Of a stretch of 64,000 bases of DNA, positions 1 to 12,910 are shown piece by piece (the stretch's first letter is position 1; each line of letters starts with the position of its first letter). Origin of the DNA: Amaranthus tricolor (taxonomy: Eukaryota > Streptophyta > Magnoliopsida > Caryophyllales > Amaranthaceae); assembly GCF_026212465.1 (NCBI RefSeq), contig NC_080055.1, positions 23,247,305 to 23,311,304 of the forward strand, read 5' to 3'. A program made the translations under genes and the position numbers. The notes beneath the pieces are model-generated. The model ran no database searches. It was not told the origin of the DNA and was given only the letters and a program-made list of their open reading frames with translations.

Positions 1-1996
1 AGATATATTAATATGCTTATATTATTCAAAATTTTCTATTCTAAGATTTAACCAAGTCTGACCATTTATTAATATAAGGGAGTAGATCATAGACTTGCAG
101 TTAATCAAGTTCAATCCATAAAGTATTACAAAATTGATCATAAAACTAAGTTAGAGTAATCAAATAAAACATTTCTAGTTAATGGTACGATTAAAGGGAT
201 TAACTTATAAAAAGTAAATGAAAGTGATAGATGAACAGTGTTTAAAAAGTAAATGAAATACCTAAAGTAAATAGGAGGGAGTATAGAATTCTGTCTTTAT
301 GTGGGATGGTATGTACTATATTGTATTAACAAAATATAATGATAAATTTATTATTGGACCTGTATATAATAATTAATAAGACTCGTACAAGAGGAAATTG
401 ACTATATACAAATCCGATAAGATTTTATTCTAATACTAATTAATAATAAGAAGAGTAATTCATTAAACTTATATGTTAATTAACCTCTATCTAATTTTTT
501 GATATGGAATAGCGAAATTTAATGCATCTCATAGAAAGAATACGCAGCCTATTTTCAATGTTCTTAAACAATACAAATTTTGTAATATGGATTACAGAAA
601 TATATATACATATAATCCGTGATTAAGTAGTTTTGGATGGATAGTCCGTGACTGAATAAATAACGAATTGCATATATTCCATGATTACTTTGCAAGAATG
701 ATGTATTTTTTGTCTTTTTGAATTTGTATTTAATAATTATATTTTTCATCATAATTAATATATTGTTTTCAATAGTAAATTTAAAGTAATAAATTGTTAT
801 TGGGTTTGTACACAACAAAATCCGCATAAGAAAAAAATTAATTTCACACAAATTCGATGAAGTTCCATTTTAAACCAATTAGTATTAAAAGGAGTAGTCC
901 ATCAAACATATAAAATAGCCAACTTCTTTCTAATTCTTTGATATGGGATCACAAATAAATTATTCAGTACAATGAGCAATATAATAATTTAGATAGCTAA
1001 TTAAATAAGAGCAATGCAAACAAATAATTTCTTTTTAGAAATGCGTGTTTTCCTTTCATAATTTATTTATTTATTTTTGAAGTTTTTTTAAGATCAAGAA
1101 ATTCTTTTAAAAATGACTAATAGTTTTAGTCACGGGTTATCTGCAGTGAATATAATACTGGTAGCTAGCCAGGATGGGCTCCTCTAGCAGTGAATATAAT
1201 AGTTTTGGTCTATACCATTGCATTTCCTTCTAGCATGGGGCTCATCTACAGGATCATTAACAATAATGTAATGTTATCATATGGGGTTATTTGACAATTG
1301 GTTGCGCATTATTAGTTGTTGTGCCTCTTGTTGGTTGATGTACTTCACTTGTTTAAACCATTTATAGTTTTAGCTCTTTTTGTAAGCGCTTATCTTTAAC
1401 TGTTAATGGAATTGTTTGGTGAAATTATTTCTTGGTTATTGGCTGTCACTAGAGCAAAAATTGATGTAATAAGTGAAAAGTCATGGAAAGAACTTCAAAT
1501 AATGACTTTTTATTTTGACTTAAAAGTCGGCTTTTCAACCAGCTTAAAAGTCAATTATCATATTTTCTCCGTTTCACTATACTTACTACATTTGACTTTT
1601 TACGTAATCTAATATAATATTTTAATTATTTATATATTGAACTATACACATCTAAATATTATAAAAACCTGATATTATGTAAGTATGCTATTAGACGATT
1701 CAAACAAAATCTCACTTGACTATATTTTTTCTTACGCATTTGCTGCAATCTCTAAAATAATCTTAAACAATGAATAGTGTCAAAAATCGAGTGGATAAAG
1801 TATAATATTATGTCTTTTTGGCTATAATAACTCAAAAGCCAAAAATCAACTTAACAATTTCACCATGTTGAAGTTGTGAATTGAGTTTATGGTTCAATCG
1901 GGTTGGTTCCATGTATATTGAATTTATGTGTAGAGGGCAACTTTGAACTTGCTTTCTAGAAGCAAGTACAACTGTACAAGTGAAAATTTTTCTTTC

Positions 1997-2074
<78 letters not shown>

Positions 2075-3020
2075 AAAAGTTTTATATAAACTCGATATCT
2101 AAATTTGTGTTGTTTATAATATACCAAAAAATCAATTATTAAATTATGTCATTCTCAAGAATCCATATCATATAAGAATTTGAGCATCAATTGCATTATA
2201 ATTAAGAATTCTCCTATTCGGCTATATTATAATTTTAAATATGAGATGGTAATTGGTAACTCATTATAAAATTATATATTTGCAAATAGTCTTGAGATAT
2301 TTTATAGAAAAATACTATGTTTCATAATTCATTTGTACTTGTACGTAGATTTATGGATTACTTGTTAGAAATTTCCTCCGTCAAAGTAATCTTTTATGCT
2401 TGTGTGTGCATTTTCCTCATCGCATAATTTAAACTACAAGTTGCACCAACTTTGTATGATTAGCATTTGTCTAATTTCAAAGATACCTATTTACTCCTTT
2501 CGTCTCCTAATTTTGCCACATTTATTATTTTAGTTTTTCTCATTATGTTTGTTCCTTTATTATTTTTAACAAAAATCTCATCTATAACATCCCACAAAAC
2601 TTATAATTATCCCGTTAAAAAGCATAGTCCTACTCAAGATCTCTAGGCAAGATAAATATTTGGCTACGCCAATAACTAAAATTATGACCCTAATATCTCA
2701 AACTTTGGTTAATGAAGTAGACATTTAAAAAAAATTTACAATTTATTACTAGTTCTTTTATCGATTAAGAGGTGTATGACACGTCTAAGCTGCATCTATA
2801 TTGATAATTATAATATATTTAGTCTCTCTCTATTATTTTGCCAAACACCCATTAAAATTCAGAATCGACTTTCTATAATAAGAGTGCATCTCATTCAGTT
2901 TCCATAAGCCCCATGAATTAAAATACCAAAAAAGCACTGATTCCACCTACAATAGCCGACTTAAGTATCCACCTTCTTATTTTCTTGATTTTGTGTCATC
3001 CCTCAAAAAACAATATCTCC
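1..3020. other. gene-free AT-rich spacer
   Basis: No open frame here resembles a protein I recognise; the short frames are interrupted and AT-driven. The stretch around 240-283 ends in TAGGAGGGAGTATA, which looks like the terminus of a Stowaway-like MITE whose other end is not visible. Another possible MITE end, TACTCCTTTCGTCTCC, lies near 2491. Otherwise I see nothing that can be named. Confidence 0.6.
1999..2070. repeat. (AT)n microsatellite
   Basis: Uninterrupted AT dinucleotide run of about 72 bp. Confidence 0.95.
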
Positions 3021-3415
3021 AGCGGAACTAGAGGTGCCATTCGGGTGAACGGGTCGGTTTTGAACGGGTGTCATTCGATTCAATTGTATTTCGAATTGGT
3101 TATTTTTCGGTTGCGTGTTACGTCGGGTCACTCTCAGGTCGGGTCGGTTAGTCATGGTTCAGTTGAAGATTGGTCATTCGAGTTATCGGGTTAGCATCGA
3201 TTCGGTGTCGGTTGAAGTTCGTGTCGAGTGTCAATCGGTCCGGGTTGTCATCGGTTAATAATTGGTTCGATTTTGCCAGGTACAGATCGGGTTCGAGTTT
3301 TTTTTTAATAGAATTCGGCTATGTATTACTAATTACTATCGATCGAGTCAATATCAGATTAATTTGTTAGTCTTTTTTTAATTGATGACAAGATTGCCTT
3401 TACTTAAAGCAAAAT

Positions 3416-3477
3416 AGTTAATAAATGCAAATCAATTAGTGATCATAGTTAATAAATGCAAATCAATTAGTGATCAT
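3416..3477 (+). repeat. 31-bp tandem duplication at the E1 left edge
   Basis: A 31-bp unit beginning AGTTAATAAATGC and ending GTGATCAT is present twice in tandem with no differences (3416-3446 and 3447-3477). The second copy runs into the presumed first bases of E1. This may be why no clean target-site duplication can be found for that element. Confidence 0.9.
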
Positions 3478-3652
3478 TATTACTTTGTCGCCACCTTTTT
3501 CATTTTATCGCCACCCCCCTCTAATGAAATTACAATATTACCCCTGAACTTTAAAAAATTACAAAAATGCCACTTCACTTAAAAATTGTTTAACAAATGT
3601 AAATGGCACTTAATAACACTGTTATCGCTTAATAGCATTATTATCAGAACTC

Positions 3653-3660
3653 TATATATA
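3653..3660 (+). promoter_or_regulatory. TATA box, E1 transposase gene
   Basis: TATATATA lies about 180 bp inside the left end of E1 and about 120 bp before the first ATG (3780). The same arrangement occurs in E2 (52362) and E3 (about 21823), which supports a promoter. Confidence 0.55.
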
Positions 3661-3875
3661 TTGAATTTTCAGAGGCGTTATTGTAGTATATTCGAATTCA
3701 AACACGGTACTTTCTCTCTAAAAACTCTCTAAAAACACTACGTTAACTTAAACAAGCTAGAACTCTACATCGAACATCAATGGCATAACAAGACGAGCAT
3801 GATAACGATTCGTTAAGTAATTAACCGGTTCGATTTTTGTCTTGAAAAAAAAATTGGGAAGCAGTCGCACAAACC

Positions 3876-3929
3876 AGTCGCACAAAAAGTGCGACTGGAC
3901 CTAGGCTGAGTCGCACTTTTTGTGCGACT
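3876..3929. repeat. palindrome array, E1 left, block 1
   Basis: Two 21-bp palindromes of form AGTCGCAC-N5-GTGCGACT (3876-3896 and 3909-3929) are separated by a 12-bp spacer containing CCTAGG, giving a 33-bp period. The loops are AAAAA and TTTTT, so the two units are inverted copies of each other. A partial unit precedes them at about 3862. The block lies in the first intron of the transposase pseudogene. Confidence 0.93.
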
Positions 3930-4122
3930 GGGAAATTTTTTTTTTTTTTTTGTGTTTTTGAATTTCGAAATTTAAAATATCTTGCATGTAATTAATTTAT
4001 TGTTTAAGTTGTTGTTAATCAATATATTTTAATTTATTATATTATGATAATGTTATTATAATAATTAGTGTAGTAGTGTTGAATATTAAAAATTCAAAAT
4101 TAAAAAAAAAAATAATATAACC

Positions 4123-4176
4123 AGTCGCACAAAAAGTGCGACTGGACCTAGGTGGAGTCGCACTTTTTGTGCGACT
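4123..4176. repeat. palindrome array, E1 left, block 2
   Basis: This repeats block 1, 247 bp further on: 21-bp units at 4123-4143 and 4156-4176, a 12-bp spacer with CCTAGG, and a 33-bp period. The units are unchanged although the surrounding intron has drifted into A/T runs. Confidence 0.93.
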
Positions 4177-5435
4177 GGAATTTATTTTTTTTAAATTTTT
4201 TTTTATTTTTTTTTATTTGTTTGAACTTCGAATTATAAAATTTATTTTGTTTAATTAAATTATTTTTTACTTTATTTTTATTTCATAAATGTTGTAATAT
4301 ATTATTTTATTTTAATGTATTATTGTGTTATGATAATGTTATTTTATAATTATTTTATTGAAAAATTAATTCTTCGTATTTTTTATAATTATTTTTGAAG
4401 TTATTACTATTTTGATATATTATGATAATGTTATTATAATTATTATTTGCAGGACTTTGAAAATTTAGGGGATAATGTAGACTATTCTGATAGATTTGTT
4501 ACCGATAGAGAATTTGATTCTGTAGATGATTTACATGCTTGGGCTAATGAGATAGCAGTAACAATTAGTTTTCAATTTACACGTGCTTCATATAAAAAAA
4601 AGAATGACGTTCTAGAGTGAGTCTGTACTTAAGATGTCACCGCTACGATAATAGAAGGGGTGATTTGCATAACTTAGACAATGCTGCCCGATCTGGTTCC
4701 AAAAGTAGGGGTTGTGGGTGTAAATTTATGATTTTAGGAACTAGTCATAACCCAGAGGAAAGACCTTGGACGGTTAGAGTGTTTCCTGGTGAAAAAGGAA
4801 GACATAATCACCCGTTCTTCATGTACAGAGATGGTCAAATAAGAGTAAATAGGATGACTGTCGATATCAGGCAGCACATACGAGATCTAAGTGCAACTAG
4901 CATGCAACCAGCGTTTATAATGTCTTCAATTAGAAGAAATTTTCCTCGTTTTTATGCTAGTATGAATTAAATTTACAATGTGAGACAATCAATCAGGAGA
5001 GAAGAGATGGATGGTAGGACTCCTCTTCAACACTGTTTGTATATGGCCACGGAGCATAATTATGTAGTTTGGACAGACTTGGATAGTGAGGGTCAGTTGA
5101 CTAGATTATTGATTGCGAATCCAACATCTATCCAGATGCTACGTTCGTGGCCCCATGTTGTGTTGATAGACACAACGTACAAAACGAATAAGCAAAAGTG
5201 GCCCCTTTGCGAAATCATTGGAATGACGCCAACGAATCATAATTTCTTGGTTGAGTTCTGTTTGATGCGAGATGAGGCGGCTGTGTCTTATTCTTGGGTG
5301 TTGGAGAGGTTGAGGGATATTTACGGCAGAGTCTAGACGCCCGATGTAATCGTAACGGATCGAGATGAGGGTTTGTCTGCAGCTATTCATGCTGTCTTTC
5401 CAGGTAAACAGGTTTTAATTATTAATTATCGTCGA

Positions 5436-5437
<2 letters not shown>

Positions 5438-5515
<78 letters not shown>
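5438..5515. repeat. (TA)n microsatellite in E1 intron 2
   Basis: About 78 bp of TA repeats fill the intron between exons 2 and 3 of the E1 transposase pseudogene. The corresponding E2 intron (82 bp) has no such tract, so the expansion came after the two copies separated. Confidence 0.95.
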
Positions 5516-5521
<6 letters not shown>

Positions 5522-7575
5522 TCTCAATTAATTTTAAATTTTTGTTTAATGCAGATGTACGACATCTATTATGCGTATGGCACATTGGCAATGACGTGGA
5601 GAACATGGTCGATAAATTGTGTGGCGGCAAGAAAAATCAACAGGGGCAGATATTCAGGCAAACAAAATGGAACCCCTTGGTTAACAGTCTAACGATCGCC
5701 GATTTTCAAAACAGATGGGAAGGGATTGTGTCCACTTGGTCGACTAGGAACCGGAGCGTCGTGCGATATTTGGCTGGAACATGGATTCCTCACAAAGAGA
5801 TATTTGTGCGTGCGTGGACCAATGATTGTTTGCACTTGGATAACCAGACTACCAGTAGAGTTGAAAGCCAACACTCTTCCTTCAAGTACTACTTGGGTAG
5901 CGGTAATAGCTCATTCGATACGCTCTTTAAAAGGGCACACACACAAATAACGAATCAACAATCGAGAATAAGACAAGCTCTTGAGGAATCTAAGAATTCC
6001 ATTTCAAGGACGTCGCGACTTAATTTTCTAAGACCGTTGTATCGTCATGTTTCTATATTTGCCTTGGAACAATTGATGATGGAGCACAGCCGGATGTTAA
6101 ACCTGGGCAGTTGTCTTTTAGAAAAATGCGGTTGTGTCATTCAACAAACCCACGGATTACCATGCGCGTGTTACTGTTACTTGTCTATCAGGTCACATGG
6201 TGCTTTGTACTTAGACGATATACATCCATTTTGGAAAACGTTAAAGTACTTAGATGCAGAAGAAGACGCCAACGAAGAAGTACGACACGCAAACGTCGAT
6301 GATAAAGAGTACTTTCAATCGTTGGTGGATGAAGTTTTAAAATCCGACCCCTCAGTTGTACGACGCGTGTCTCAGGTACTTGAACATGAACTACACCCCG
6401 ATGGTAACGATATACCTGAGCCACAAGCAAGTCCACTGAGGAAAGGAAGACCAATGACAAGCAGAACCTTGAGGAGAAACAAAAGTGCGTTTGAGTACAA
6501 TAGATCGTCCTCAAGGGGTTGCGGATCAAGATCTTCATCACGCGGGAGATCCAGTGGTAGATCTAGCAGCCGGTCGCATCAATCGTCAGTTGGAATTAAC
6601 TTCAGTTTCAACTTATCTGGTACCCTTATTTCTTTTCATATAATCTTATATGTTTTATATCAATTGAATGATATTAATATATTGTTATTTTTTCAGATGG
6701 TGCAGCAGGTTGTGATTTTTCACTTTTTCCGTGGCCAGATCACATTCCATTTATTCTTCCACCATATCTGTTTGATTGGATTGATGTTATAGGTGACAGT
6801 AATTGTGGATTTAGAGCTATTGCCGCCATAGAGTTAGGGGGTGAGGAAGCATGGCCTCTGTTACGACATGCAATGAGTTTGGAAATGGAAACGCATAGAG
6901 AACAATATGCACGCGTATATCTATCAGTAGATTTGGTGGAGGAAGCTATATTCAGAGTTGGTGCCCATAATAAAGGACCTGCTCCGTACGCTCACCGGTT
7001 GGAAATGACAACACTATATTCTGCAGCAACGTTTCTAAACATAGCAATTGCGTATTATGGCTTTGCGGATGGTCATCCAATGTACAACTGTTTAGTGCTT
7101 CCTTTAAGAAGACCAGGGGGAACGCATGGCGTAAATAAACTTATACATATTCTTTGGGTAAACGGGAATCATTATGTTCAGCTTTTAATGAACGATGATT
7201 CATCTCCACTGCCACAAGTCCAACAAAATTGGAGAGCAGCAGCAAACAATTCATGTGCAGATTTGGAAAGACAGTATCGTAACAAGATATCACTTTGGAA
7301 TAGAATGTGCGGCGTACAACGACAACAACATAATAACACCGCTGAAGACGCGGTCAATTTAGATACTCCATAGTGTTTATTGTACTGTTCATATATAGTG
7401 TTATCATTTTTATAATTCTATGCATTGTAATAATTATATTTATAGTATTCATTGCATGATTAATTTAGTCAATAAATGTGTAAGTAATTCAAACGTAACA
7501 CGTAACACAAAAAGTTGTTCATCTATACAGATTAAAAAAAAATTGTTCATTCATTACAAAATCCGCAAATGTCTA

Positions 7576-10500
7576 TTAAGGGTTGCGCCCTCTACACTCT
7601 TGCCATTCGGCAAACAACTCTCTAAGATCATCTAAATACATATCAGCAGCATCTCTTTCCCGAGGCGTCATTTGAGCAATAGCTGGCATCCTGAGCAATG
7701 GCGCAAGTCGAGTTGGAAATTCAGCAGCAAACTGTAAAAACCAGACAATTGCATTGTCAAAAAATTACAAAGTCAATTCCGGTTATGAAACATAAAAATG
7801 AAATAGATAATTAGAAACACTAACGTATTCGACTCTGTTATCCGCTACACCAAACGCAGCAGCAGGTCCTTCACCTGGGATGAGAAAACAGTGGGAAGAC
7901 ACTCTAAACCAGTCAACGTAATCAAGGGCAGCCTCTGATGGAACCGAAGCCCGACGCAGTGCCTGCTCAACTACGCGTGTAACACCCCGTAATTTATCGG
8001 GTTTAAAAGTAAATAAAATATAATAAAATAAAATATAACAAAATAAAATAAGTAAGTGATATTAAATTATATTATTTTACATAGTTAATTATAAGTAACA
8101 AAGTAGGTTAATTTTAACGGTAATGAGTTTTATCGCATGACGTTTTGTTTCGATTGTGATAATAACACAATAATTACTCAATTAATTAAATAATTAATTA
8201 ATTAAAAGAAAAAAAAATATTAAGGGGGAATGGAAGGGGCAGCCGGTTAGTGCATGGAATGGGAGGAGTTTTTGTAACTCCTCTCATAAGTGGGATTTAT
8301 AGCACATTTATACTTTTTTTTTTTAAATTGCCCATTGTTAATTCTTAAGCCTCACATAATCATTCCATTCCAATTACATTTCTCCACAAATTTCTGAAAA
8401 AATAGTTCTCCTTGCTTCCATTGTGCTCGGCATTCTCAAAATAAAAAAAAAAATAATTCTTTTGGTTGTTCAATTCAATCTTTTGTTCAAGGGGTAAGTT
8501 TAGTTGAATTGTTATTATAAATTTTATTCAAAAAGATTTCTAAGGTGAGGTATATTTTTATGTATGATGATATCCTATGATTTTTAGGAGGATTGAATAT
8601 ACGTTCTTTTATATATAATTTTCTCTACTAATCCTTTAATAAACTTCAATTTTGTTAAAAGGATTGGGTTATGTTTTCTTTTGATTTAAATTCTTTAACA
8701 AAGTTTAATTTGTTAAAAGAATTAAGTTAATATTGATATTTAAATAAACTTCTTTTATGGTTCACATATCTCTAACTAAATTACAATTTGTTAGTAGGAA
8801 TTTTAATGGTATGGATCCAGTAGTGTAGTCATCTATGAAGTTATAAATTCTTTGGCAAAAAAAAATTGGATTTTTGCTTGAGGGATTGTGTGTTTACGTA
8901 CATGTCTTGATTCAAGAAAGATGATTTTTGTTTTATGATTCTCTACAAAATTTTAATTTGATAAGGGAATCAAGTATTTAATTTAATTATCATGGTTTAT
9001 AAAATTTTAAGTGCTCTTGAAGGATTTTGTGGATGAGTATGTCTTAAGTTGTTAGTTTTATGTTTTTGATGATGCTTTAGATTAATTGATGGGATTTTAT
9101 GTATTGTTAGATGTGTGGAAATATCAAGTGGTTGTGTGATAGGAGATTTGGTTTTATTTGTTTTATTTTAGTAAAATGTAAATTTAGTTTTGGTTAGGTG
9201 TATCTTGGTATGGAGATTTAAAAAGGATTAAATAATTTAAATAGAAAAAAAAATATATAAAATAAAAATAGTTAAAGTAGAAGGAACTTATGGACAGCAG
9301 CTGCTGCCTCGGTAGTGGCGCCCCGATCCGAGTGTTGGGTGTGTTTCGTTGTTGTTTTATTTAACCGATGCGTTTTAAAACTCGTTAGAACGCTTAAAAT
9401 AATTAAAAATAGTAATTGGATGCTAGAAATTATGAAATTTGGTACCCAAGGTAATTGATGCGTTCCGGACGCAGCGGTGAAGTCGGATTTTCAATTTGAA
9501 TTTTCTAAACTGTTCGAAATGGCCATAAAAGTTTCTGGTCAGAATGTAAAATTTGGAACTATTGGGAGTTTGATGAAAACATTTGAAATTATCAAGTCTT
9601 AGTGATATCTTAATGGTATTGAGTGGATTAAATGTTTAAACACGGTCTAATACGTGATCGTTTTGTGTTATTTAGGACCTCGTTTCATAAGAGGGCGAAA
9701 TTTTAATTGTGCTTGAACAACGTGTGTTTGCAGCGTTCAAAGGTACACGCTTAGACCATACTATTTATATGGTTGTGCAAGTAATGTTGTTTTATTCCTA
9801 ATCGTGGCATTGTAATCACATAAGGATTAGACACCTCAAATAATATGAAATAATTATGTGGAAATTGAGAATTTATGGTTAAGTTACCAAAAGGGTTAAC
9901 AAATGAATTGGAATATTATCAATCATTTTTCCCATGGCAGTTGTGGATCATTACGGTCACCATGGGGGTATGCATACTTTAGCCTTTGGCGACCCGAACA
10001 GGACGGGCAACGTCTTAGGTAGGTGGTTGCCTTGGGATTAGCTCTCCCAAGTGTATTCCACCAAAACAAATTTGAAATTATACTTGTACGACCCGAACAG
10101 GACGGGCAACGTTACAAGATTGGAAATATATTGAATAAAGAATATGTATTAGAGCCTTTGCATGCTAGGGTAAACAAAATGCTTGTATCCAACCTGTTTA
10201 ATATATGTATGAAGTCTCTGACGTGTACTGGTTGTTCTTTGGAACCTGCTACGTGTTATCATACGACGTGCAGCAGGTTGACTGCAGGAGGGGGCTGGAG
10301 TGAGGATTCAGCTTAGAACCCGTAACTATCAAGTCTAGACATACTTTGTAATGAGTCGAAATAACTCAGTTTATGTAACCAAAGTTTATGATGTTTTCTT
10401 TTATCTTGTACAACTTTTAGTTAGTCTAGAAGCCGGTGGGCTCTCGAGTTGTATGTAAAGACTTCCGCTGACTTGTTTTGTTTTGTTTGACGCTGTTTTC

Positions 10501-12285
10501 TTTGTTGACCATATTTCTTTACCGTTGCAACGTTGACGATCCGAGTAAAGATGAGTTTTCTTGTGTCCGTTTGTGAACCGGATTCATGTTTTCACATGAT
10601 TTTTCCGGGTCACTTTAACCGGGCCGTTACAACGCGGGCACAGTAGGGGAACCTACTCCACATCTCCGTAAACATAGAACAAGAAGCGAATGTCACTGAG
10701 TAGGAGCCCTGTGCTAGTCGCCCAGCTTGGGTAGGTCTCAGCGGAGCGGGGGGAATGTCTTGTGCAAAACTGAGCTGCCTTACTATCCTCTCAAGCAAAT
10801 AGACCTCCACGATATCGAAACAGGTGATACCACCGATATAGGCGGTACGTGGGTGCTCGTTCAATAAATCCCTAGCAGAAGTCATGTACGGAGTCCACTC
10901 CACCTACTCACAAAGAAAATAAACATAATCAACATAACATAAAATTAAAATAATAAGCATAATGATGTGTGAGGTCATGTACAAAACCTGTGTCTCTGTC
11001 ATGGCGTCCAGTATGCTCCTACAGTCTCTCAGTCTGCTCAGCTCACGGATTGGCTTCTGCGGGGACCACATCTCTGCCCTTGTCTTGTTCGGCATGTCAG
11101 CTTGACGCGGATGGGGGCGGAAGGCTGGGAAGTACTCGTAAATCCATGTCTGCAACAGTGTCAGACAACCAGCAATAGTCTTGCACCCAGTCCTTGTCGC
11201 CATACCCAGTTGTCGATACAAGTGAGCAAGCGTCAATGCACCCCAAGCAATGTCAGCCTGATCAGCGGTGACAGCAACAACAGGGTGAGGACGCATCCCG
11301 ACTCTAGTCTTATCCACGAGCAACGTGGAACCCACTATAGCCATGTAGTAGGCAGTAGCTTGAGTATCCATAGACTGAGAACGGTGGCATAGCTGCAACA
11401 GTGGCTCCCCAAAAAGGCCGGCCAGGCCAAGCTGCCAGTCACCATCAGACGGTTCCACGGGAAGTGAACCGTCAATGCCAATTCCTAAGATGCGTTGCAC
11501 GTCGTGCAACATTATGGTCATCTCCCCCCACGGCATGTGGAAGGTGTTGGTGTCAGGCTGCCACCTTTCCACAAATGCCGTAATGAGAGCACTGTCGATG
11601 TGCTGGTGCATTATATACGACAGACGACCAAGGGGACTGCCAGGTAACACCCTGTACAATTCATCAGACATGTCCTGAAGTCTGATGATTGAATCCAACG
11701 TCTTCTTCCGAGGACGACATTCCAAAATTTGAGGGGTGCTCTCCGATCCCTCAAATATAACCTTTGCTACGTACCCACCGTAGCTCGGTATTAAAGTGGT
11801 ATCAACAGGGCCCCCGGGCTGGGGTGATGTGATCAACCAGTCCGTGTCCGCGGAATGCGAGCGCCTCCTCCCCCGTGGAGCCGCATCCTCAACCTGGCTT
11901 ACTCCTGCCTGATTAGAAGTGTCAGCCGAGCCATGCCCTCTAATCCTGAACTGACCAGCATGCCCTCTTACGATCGTCTAATCAACAGGATGACATGCAG
12001 ACTCATCCTGACCGAGAGACTCTTCCCGACTAAGAGACTCGTCGTAATCAGTATCATCGTCACCTGAGCCTACCGTATGACTATGTAGGCTACTCTGGCG
12101 CTCAAAGCGACTACCCACTTGCTCTAAGGTACTTGAACGTTGGGTCTGACTATGTATGGCCGCCTGTTCTTGCCTTGCTCGCCTTGCAGATCCCGTAACC
12201 CCCCTCTCATTAAAGTTGGCCTAGATCTATTGCCGCTCAATAACCCTCTAAAAAACCCTTTTCCCTTACCTTGATGTCCGGCCAT
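7576..12285 (-). pseudogene. plant mobile domain (PMD) protein, broken by frameshifts and an LTR
   Basis: The minus-strand frame begins MAGHQGKGKGFF at 12285, closely matching the intact E2 protein. It then loses frame within about 35 codons and has a stop near 11980 where E2 has Trp. The PMD core is open from 11836 to about 10985 and includes HIDSALITAFVERW, FHMPWGEMTIMLHDVQ and TGCKTIAGCLTLLQTWIYEY. An intron follows (TETQ | VEWTPY). The next exon is split by the solo LTR: its parts 10931-10632 and 7977-7825 rejoin in frame (FPYCARVV / EQALRR). The last exon is 7731-7576. PMD proteins are known as transposon-associated and as the domesticated MAIN/MAIL family; a role in transposition is inferred only from linkage. 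Confidence 0.87.
7978..10631. mobile_element. solo LTR, probably Ty3-type
   Basis: The 2654-bp insert begins TGTAACACCCCG and ends CGGGCCGTTACA, so it has TG...CA ends and a short inverted TGTAAC/GTTACA. It is bounded by exact 5-bp duplications ACGCG at 7973-7977 and 10632-10636. No gag or pol coding, primer-binding site or polypurine tract is visible inside, so it is a single LTR left by recombination between two LTRs. TGTAACACCCC starts are common among long-LTR Ty3/gypsy elements of plants; the family is inferred. A 22-bp motif containing GACCCGAACAGGACGGG occurs twice (about 9990 and 10090). Confidence 0.88.
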
Positions 12286-12513
12286 TTACTACAATTTTCA
12301 TATTTTAAATTAAGACGACATTCCAAAGTTAATTTAATAAAACACACAATAAAAATAATTCACAGTTACAAACAAATAAACAATTGTTATATTCATAAAT
12401 ATTTAAACAACTAAAATTTAATAAATTAATTACACAAAATAAATCCATTCCCAAAAAAAAAATTTTAAAAAAAATTCAAAATTCTGATTCTAAATTAAAA
12501 AAAAAAATATTCC

Positions 12514-12567
12514 AGTCGCACAAAAAGTGCGACTCCACCTAGGTACAGTCGCACTTTTTGTGCAACT
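12514..12567. repeat. palindrome array, E1 right
   Basis: Two 21-bp units (12514-12534 and 12547-12567) are separated by a 12-bp spacer with CCTAGG: the same 33-bp period as at the left end. The second unit has one arm mismatch (GCAACT), and a stray half unit follows to about 12581. It lies between the PMD start codon and the presumed untranslated first exon of that gene, whose splice donor (GAG|GTAATT on the minus strand) is near 12793. Confidence 0.9.
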
Positions 12568-12588
12568 AGTTTGTGCGACTGCGATGAA

Positions 12589-12621
<33 letters not shown>

Positions 12622-12902
12622 TCTCAAATCTAAATTAAAAACTACTTCTTACAATAACATTATCATAATACAATCTATTACAACATTTACTAAATAACAT
12701 TAACTAAGAAAATAAATTAATTAAACACAACAAAGTGCGACTGTGATGAACATAATTTTTTTTTTCTTCGAATGAATTAAAATAAAAATTACCTCGAATT
12801 TTTGTTGACGACTTCGATTCCAAAACTTTAGCTCCGATTACTTTTATGTGAAGAATTTGAATTTATGGAAGTGATGAGAGTGTTATTGAGTGAATTTGAA
12901 GT

Positions 12903-12910
12903 GTTTTATA
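12903..12910 (-). promoter_or_regulatory. TATA box, E1 PMD gene
   Basis: Reads TATAAAAC on the minus strand, about 115 bp inside the right end of E1. E2 has a TATA box at the same distance from its right end. Confidence 0.5.

Larger units (their letters stand above)
3780..7373 (+). pseudogene. Mutator-like transposase-OTU fusion, degraded copy
   Basis: The exon plan matches the intact E2 gene: exon 1 from the ATG at 3780, exon 2 4453-5403, exon 3 5555-6619, exon 4 6697-7373. Exon 1 has TAA at 3786. Exon 2 has a one-base deletion around 4595-4616, TAA at 4968 and TAG at 5334, where E2 has CAG at the last two sites. Exons 3 and 4 are still open. Exon 3 holds the catalytic glutamate motif TSRVESQHSSFK and the SWIM-like CGC...PCAC cluster. 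Exon 4 is the OTU domain, with GDSNCGFRA in place of the usual GDGNC and the histidine motif WVNGNHYVQL. Mobilisation by its own transposase looks impossible. Confidence 0.88.

Noticed and set aside
2985..3370. Open frames in the GGTTCGGGTCGG region
   Set aside because: The sequence is low-complexity repeat with matching composition at 13250-13550; the frames do not correspond to a protein family.
10023..10316. 97-codon open frame in the solo LTR
   Set aside because: It has no family resemblance, lies wholly inside an LTR, and its composition follows the LTR's repeated motif; more likely fortuitous.
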